Positions 7,070-8,871 of a DNA stretch of 8,871 nucleotides are shown one piece after another; the stretch's first letter is position 1; every line of letters starts with the position of its first letter. Under the pieces are notes generated by a model. It saw only the letters and a list, made by a program, of their open reading frames with translations, was not told the origin of the DNA and made no database searches. The position numbers were made by a program, and so were the translations under genes. Source of the DNA: Deltaproteobacteria bacterium CG_4_8_14_3_um_filter_43_13 (GTDB taxonomy: Bacteria > Desulfobacterota > UBA8473); assembly GCA_002782605.1 (NCBI GenBank), contig PFIF01000296.1, forward strand, positions 1 to 8,871, given 5' to 3'.

Positions 7070-7438
7070 CTACTTTCTCTTGCTTCCAATTGCCCTGCGG
7101 GGTCCTTTTCTCGTTCTGGCATTGGTGCTGGTTCTTTGACCTCGAACAGGCAAAGAACGCCTATGGCGCAGCCCCCGATAACTACCCAGATCCATCAACC
7201 TCTTTATATTCATGGTGAGCTCCATCCGTAAGTCACCCTCTACTTTATGCTCACGATCAATTATCTCCCTTATTTTAGCCACCTCAGACTCTGTAATTTG
7301 ATCGGATTTTATATCGGAACCAATCCCGGCCTTTTCGAGAATCTTTTTCGAGGTAGATCTGCCAATACCATAAATATAGGTTAATGCCACTTCCATCCTC
7401 TTGCCTCTAGGTAAATCAATCCCAGCAATTCTTGCCAA
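7070..7438 (-). CDS. rpsM: 30S ribosomal protein S13, TTG start
   Basis: S13 sits in the 30S head and makes intersubunit contacts and contacts with P-site tRNA. The 122-residue product starts ARIAGIDLPRGKR after the initiator, has YIYGIGRSTSKKIL (helix-turn-helix-like rRNA-binding segment), GSYRGLRHRRSLPVRGQRT and the C-terminal tail TNARTRKGPRRAIGSKRK. The frame is also open to an ATG at 7474, but those 12 extra codons come from a repeat and do not belong to the family. TTG 7438 with SD AGGGAGGT (7453-7446) 7 nt upstream gives the standard N-terminus. The TAG stop overlaps the rpsK SD. An inverted repeat separates it from rpmJ. Confidence 0.98.
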   Translation of the reverse strand: MARIAGIDLPRGKRMEVALTYIYGIGRSTSKKILEKAGIGSDIKSDQITESEVAKIREIIDREHKVEGDLRMELTMNIKRLMDLGSYRGLRHRRSLPVRGQRTSTNARTRKGPRRAIGSKRK

Positions 7439-7445
7439 TATATGT

Positions 7446-7453
7446 ACCTCCCT
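7446..7453 (-). promoter_or_regulatory. Shine-Dalgarno that fixes the rpsM TTG start
   Basis: The minus strand reads AGGGAGGT, ACATATA, TTG, then codons for ARIAG. The only ATG upstream (7474) precedes this SD and lies inside an inverted repeat, so TTG 7438 is the probable start. Confidence 0.8.
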
Positions 7454-7462
7454 AGCGTGAAT

Positions 7463-7545
7463 GTCATTAGTCAATAGTCATTTGTCACTGGTAAAAGCGA
7501 AACTTTCCACACTTAACCAATGACCGATGACTAATGACCAGTGAC
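7463..7545. repeat. Imperfect inverted repeat with 30-bp arms between rpmJ and rpsM
   Basis: The arms 7463-7492 and 7516-7545 match in inverted orientation at 24 of 30 positions and are separated by 23 nt. Each arm is itself built from short units like GTCATTAGTC and GTCACTGGT, giving an internally repetitive pattern. In RNA it would form a long stem-loop ending about 10 nt before the rpsM SD. No clear flanking direct repeat is seen. It looks like a dispersed intergenic repeat or small non-autonomous element. Confidence 0.7.
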
Positions 7546-7556
7546 GTTGCCTATAG

Positions 7557-7670
7557 CTATCCTTGTCTCTGTTTATGCCTTGGATTTTCACAGATTATTC
7601 TAATTACGCCCTTACGTCTCACTATTTTACATTTATCGCATCTTTTCTTTACTGAGGCTTTCACCTTCAT
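7557..7670 (-). CDS. rpmJ: 50S ribosomal protein L36, zinc-binding form
   Basis: L36 is a very small large-subunit protein that helps organise 23S rRNA. The 37-codon gene starts MKVKASVKKRC and ends RHKQRQG before TAG. It keeps the zinc ligands C11, C14, C27 and H32, so it is the zinc (C+) form, which Zur-regulated copies usually lack. Length and position between infA and rpsM are exactly as expected. The SD is poor (GTGGTTAAG before ATG). The unusual part is its surroundings: 252 bp of repeat-rich sequence upstream and an inverted repeat downstream, which break the usual tight spacing. Confidence 0.97.
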   Translation of the reverse strand: MKVKASVKKRCDKCKIVRRKGVIRIICENPRHKQRQG

Positions 7671-7780
7671 CTTAACCACACCACCCTTTGCAAAAAAGAT
7701 AAGCATTCAGTTATCAGCCTTCGTCTTATTTCTAGTGGAATGTCCCTTTAATACCTTTACTATGAATTACTATAAATATT

Positions 7781-7864
7781 CCCTCCCCCTTGATGGGGGA
7801 GGGGCAGGGATGAAGAATCGCTATGTTGCCCCCTCCCCTTAATCCCCTCCCACCAAGGGAGGGG
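7781..7864. repeat. GC-rich double hairpin between infA and rpmJ, with a G-quadruplex motif on the minus strand
   Basis: Two perfect hairpins lie at the ends: CCCTCCCCC-TTGAT-GGGGGAGGG (7781-7803, 9-bp stem) and CCCCTCCC-ACCAA-GGGAGGGG (7844-7864, 8-bp stem). The two halves are also related to each other in inverted orientation. On the minus strand 7851-7829 has four G-runs of three or more (GGG, GGGG, GGGG, GGGGG) with loops of 1, 5 and 1 nt, a canonical quadruplex pattern. Such C/G-run palindromes are common as dispersed intergenic repeats. No U-tract follows, so a terminator is not indicated. Confidence 0.7.
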
Positions 7865-7868
7865 AAAC

Positions 7869-7896
7869 ATTTTTGGTAAAGTTATTTATGAGTCAA
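7869..7896 (-). promoter_or_regulatory. Weak possible promoter in the infA-rpmJ gap
   Basis: On the minus strand TTGACT (7896-7891), 16 nt and AAAAAT (7874-7869) resemble a weak sigma70 promoter. It would transcribe through the GC-rich hairpins towards rpmJ. The match is modest in an AT-rich stretch, so chance is a fair explanation. Confidence 0.2.
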
Positions 7897-7922
7897 AGCA
7901 CTAGCTGTTGAACGCTTACAGT

Positions 7923-8141
7923 TCATTTGGAACGGTAAGTAATCCGCCCCCTATTAAGGTCATAAGGTGATAATTCAACTGTAACCCTATCACCTGGAAG
8001 TATCTTAATATAGTGCATCCTCATCTTACCAGAGATATGAGCCAAAACCTTATGGCCGTTTTCCAATTCTACTCTAAACATCGCGTTGGGTAGAGTTTCT
8101 AAGACCGTCCCTTCTACCTCAATCGCTTCCTCTTTTGGCAT
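7923..8141 (-). CDS. infA: Translation initiation factor IF-1
   Basis: IF-1 occupies the 30S A site during initiation and works with IF-2 and IF-3. The 72-residue length is standard. The single OB-fold shows EAIEVEGTVLETLPNAMFRV, ENGHKVLAHISGKMRMHYI (the IF-1 hallmark, basic rRNA-contacting), LPGDRVTVELSPYDL and the ending GRITYR followed by SK. The ATG is preceded by GAGG at 4 nt. It starts 19 nt after adk, with no map gene between them, which differs from the common secY-adk-map-infA order. A gap of 252 bp follows before rpmJ. Confidence 0.98.
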   Translation of the reverse strand: MPKEEAIEVEGTVLETLPNAMFRVELENGHKVLAHISGKMRMHYIKILPGDRVTVELSPYDLNRGRITYRSK

Positions 8142-8160
8142 AAAACCTCAACCTGGTGAT

Positions 8161-8817
8161 CTATCCCCGTTCAATAATGTCTGTAATCCTCTGAAAAACC
8201 TCGTCTATCTTCCCAAGCCCATTAATGGCCCTGGATGTGTTCTTTTTCTGATAAAATTCAACTACAGGGGCAGTTTGTTGATGATAAACCTTTAACCTGC
8301 TCTTTATAGTATCCTCCCTGTCGTCATCTCTCTGGTAGAGTTCCCCTTTACACTTATTGCAGACATCTTTATTTTTAGGCGGATCAAAGACGACATGGTA
8401 CCCTTTTCCACATTTTCTACAGGTTCTCCTACCCGTGAGTCTCTTTAACAGCTCTTCATCGTCTATCTCAATATTGATTAAGTATTCAATCTTTAAACCC
8501 ATCTTCTCTAAAATAACGCCTAATGCCTCAGCCTGCGCTACTGTCCGGGGAAATCCGTCTAAAATAAACCCCCCTTTACAGTCAGGTTTTTTTAACCTTT
8601 CTTCAATTATCCCTATAACAACCTCATCTGGAAGCAGAGCACCCTTATCCATGAAACCCTTTGCCTGCTTCCCCAGGGGAGAACCCTCCTTAACCGCTTC
8701 TCTGAGTATGTCACCGGTTGAAATTTGAGGAATATTGTACTTGTCAACCAGCATCTTTGCTTGAGTGCCCTTTCCGGAACCAGGTGGACCTACTAATATT
8801 AGATGTCGAGTAGACAT
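8161..8817 (-). CDS. adk: Adenylate kinase, long form with zinc LID
   Basis: Adenylate kinase catalyses ATP + AMP = 2 ADP and balances adenylates in the cytoplasm. The 218-residue product has the P-loop GPPGSGKGT (10-18), AMP-binding ISTGDILRE (32-40), the NMP-binding signature LDGFPRT (86-92), and a long LID with four Cys (C133, C136, C153, C156) that should bind zinc. The LID ends with the DDDREDTIKSRL segment (164-175). The ATG at 8817 follows a near-perfect SD, AAAGGAGG (8833-8826), with 8 nt spacing. The SD overlaps a possible 5-bp stem (CAACC 8841-8837 with GGTTG 8827-8823), which might modestly affect access. In related clusters secY lies directly upstream; here a possible intron fragment comes first. 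Confidence 0.98.
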   Translation of the reverse strand: MSTRHLILVGPPGSGKGTQAKMLVDKYNIPQISTGDILREAVKEGSPLGKQAKGFMDKGALLPDEVVIGIIEERLKKPDCKGGFILDGFPRTVAQAEALGVILEKMGLKIEYLINIEIDDEELLKRLTGRRTCRKCGKGYHVVFDPPKNKDVCNKCKGELYQRDDDREDTIKSRLKVYHQQTAPVVEFYQKKNTSRAINGLGKIDEVFQRITDIIERG

Positions 8818-8846
8818 CTTTTCAACCTCCTTTGTTGGTTGTTAAT

Positions 8847-8871
8847 GCCCCTCACAGAACCGTGCTTGAGG
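8847..8871 (-). ncRNA. Possible 3' half of a group II intron domain V and its junction, cut by the window edge
   Basis: Reading the minus strand from the edge, CTCAAGCACGGTTC is followed by TGTGAGGGGC. This resembles the 3' strand of the roughly 34-nt group II intron domain V, whose usual ending is like CGTACGGTTC, then the junction and the 5' strand of domain VI. Its expected partner strand (GAGCCGTG and TGAGG) would lie beyond the window. A complete domain VI and a standard intron end are not seen before adk, so it may be a truncated remnant. Resemblance is from recall. Confidence 0.4.

Noticed and set aside
7439..7474. N-terminal extension of S13 starting at ATG 7474
   Set aside because: The extra codons derive partly from an inverted repeat, precede the SD, and are absent from the S13 family, which starts at ARIAG.
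7463..7545. CRISPR-like array, because of the repeated GTCATTAGTC-like units
   Set aside because: There are only two inverted arms, with no regular direct repeats, no unique spacers of constant length and no cas genes.
7781..7864. Rho-independent terminator after infA
   Set aside because: The stems are strong, but no run of U follows on the minus strand, and essential genes of the same cluster lie downstream.

Overview
The window is a bacterial chromosomal segment in which every credible gene lies on the minus strand, so it is read here from high to low coordinates. By eye the DNA is moderately AT-rich. RpoA, AspRS and Adk look like those of Gram-negative, Desulfobacterota- or Nitrospirota-like lineages. 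That placement is an inference from sequence style and is not firm. Ribosomal proteins S4 and L36 both keep their zinc-binding Cys/His sets, and adenylate kinase has the four-Cys LID.

Region 1 (8871 to 4508) is the distal part of the spc/alpha ribosomal protein cluster: adk, infA, rpmJ, rpsM, rpsK, rpsD, rpoA, rplQ. The order is the usual one, except that map (methionine aminopeptidase), often found between adk and infA, is absent. rpsM and rpsD appear to start at TTG codons. rpoA and rplQ overlap by 4 bp (ATGA). Two gaps in this otherwise tight cluster hold repeats: a GC-rich double hairpin with a minus-strand G-quadruplex motif between infA and rpmJ, and an imperfect inverted repeat with 30-bp arms between rpmJ and rpsM. 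At the extreme right edge, just upstream of adk, is what looks like the 3' half of a group II intron domain V.

Region 2 (4507 to 3929) is about 580 bp without a gene. It holds a good minus-strand sigma70-type promoter (TTGACA-N17-TATTAA) and then a 186-bp MITE-like element with roughly 26 to 29-bp imperfect terminal inverted repeats, flanked by a perfect 9-bp direct repeat, CCCTATATG. The element lies between that promoter and rsfS, so it would be part of the leader of the downstream operon.

Region 3 (3928 to 1) is an apparent operon rsfS, comF, polyprenyl diphosphate synthase (ispB-like), aspS. It combines ribosome silencing, a ComF-type phosphoribosyltransferase, quinone or carrier side-chain synthesis and tRNA charging. 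AspRS carries the His and Gly residues that mark non-discriminating enzymes, which suggests tRNA-dependent Asn synthesis in this organism. Between ispB and aspS is a purine-rich 130-bp stretch whose translation resembles the helical linker that follows PAS domains in signalling proteins, either a tiny gene or a remnant.

No complete new system is evident. The unusual content is the set of small repeats and possible retroelement debris lodged in the gaps of a core translation cluster.
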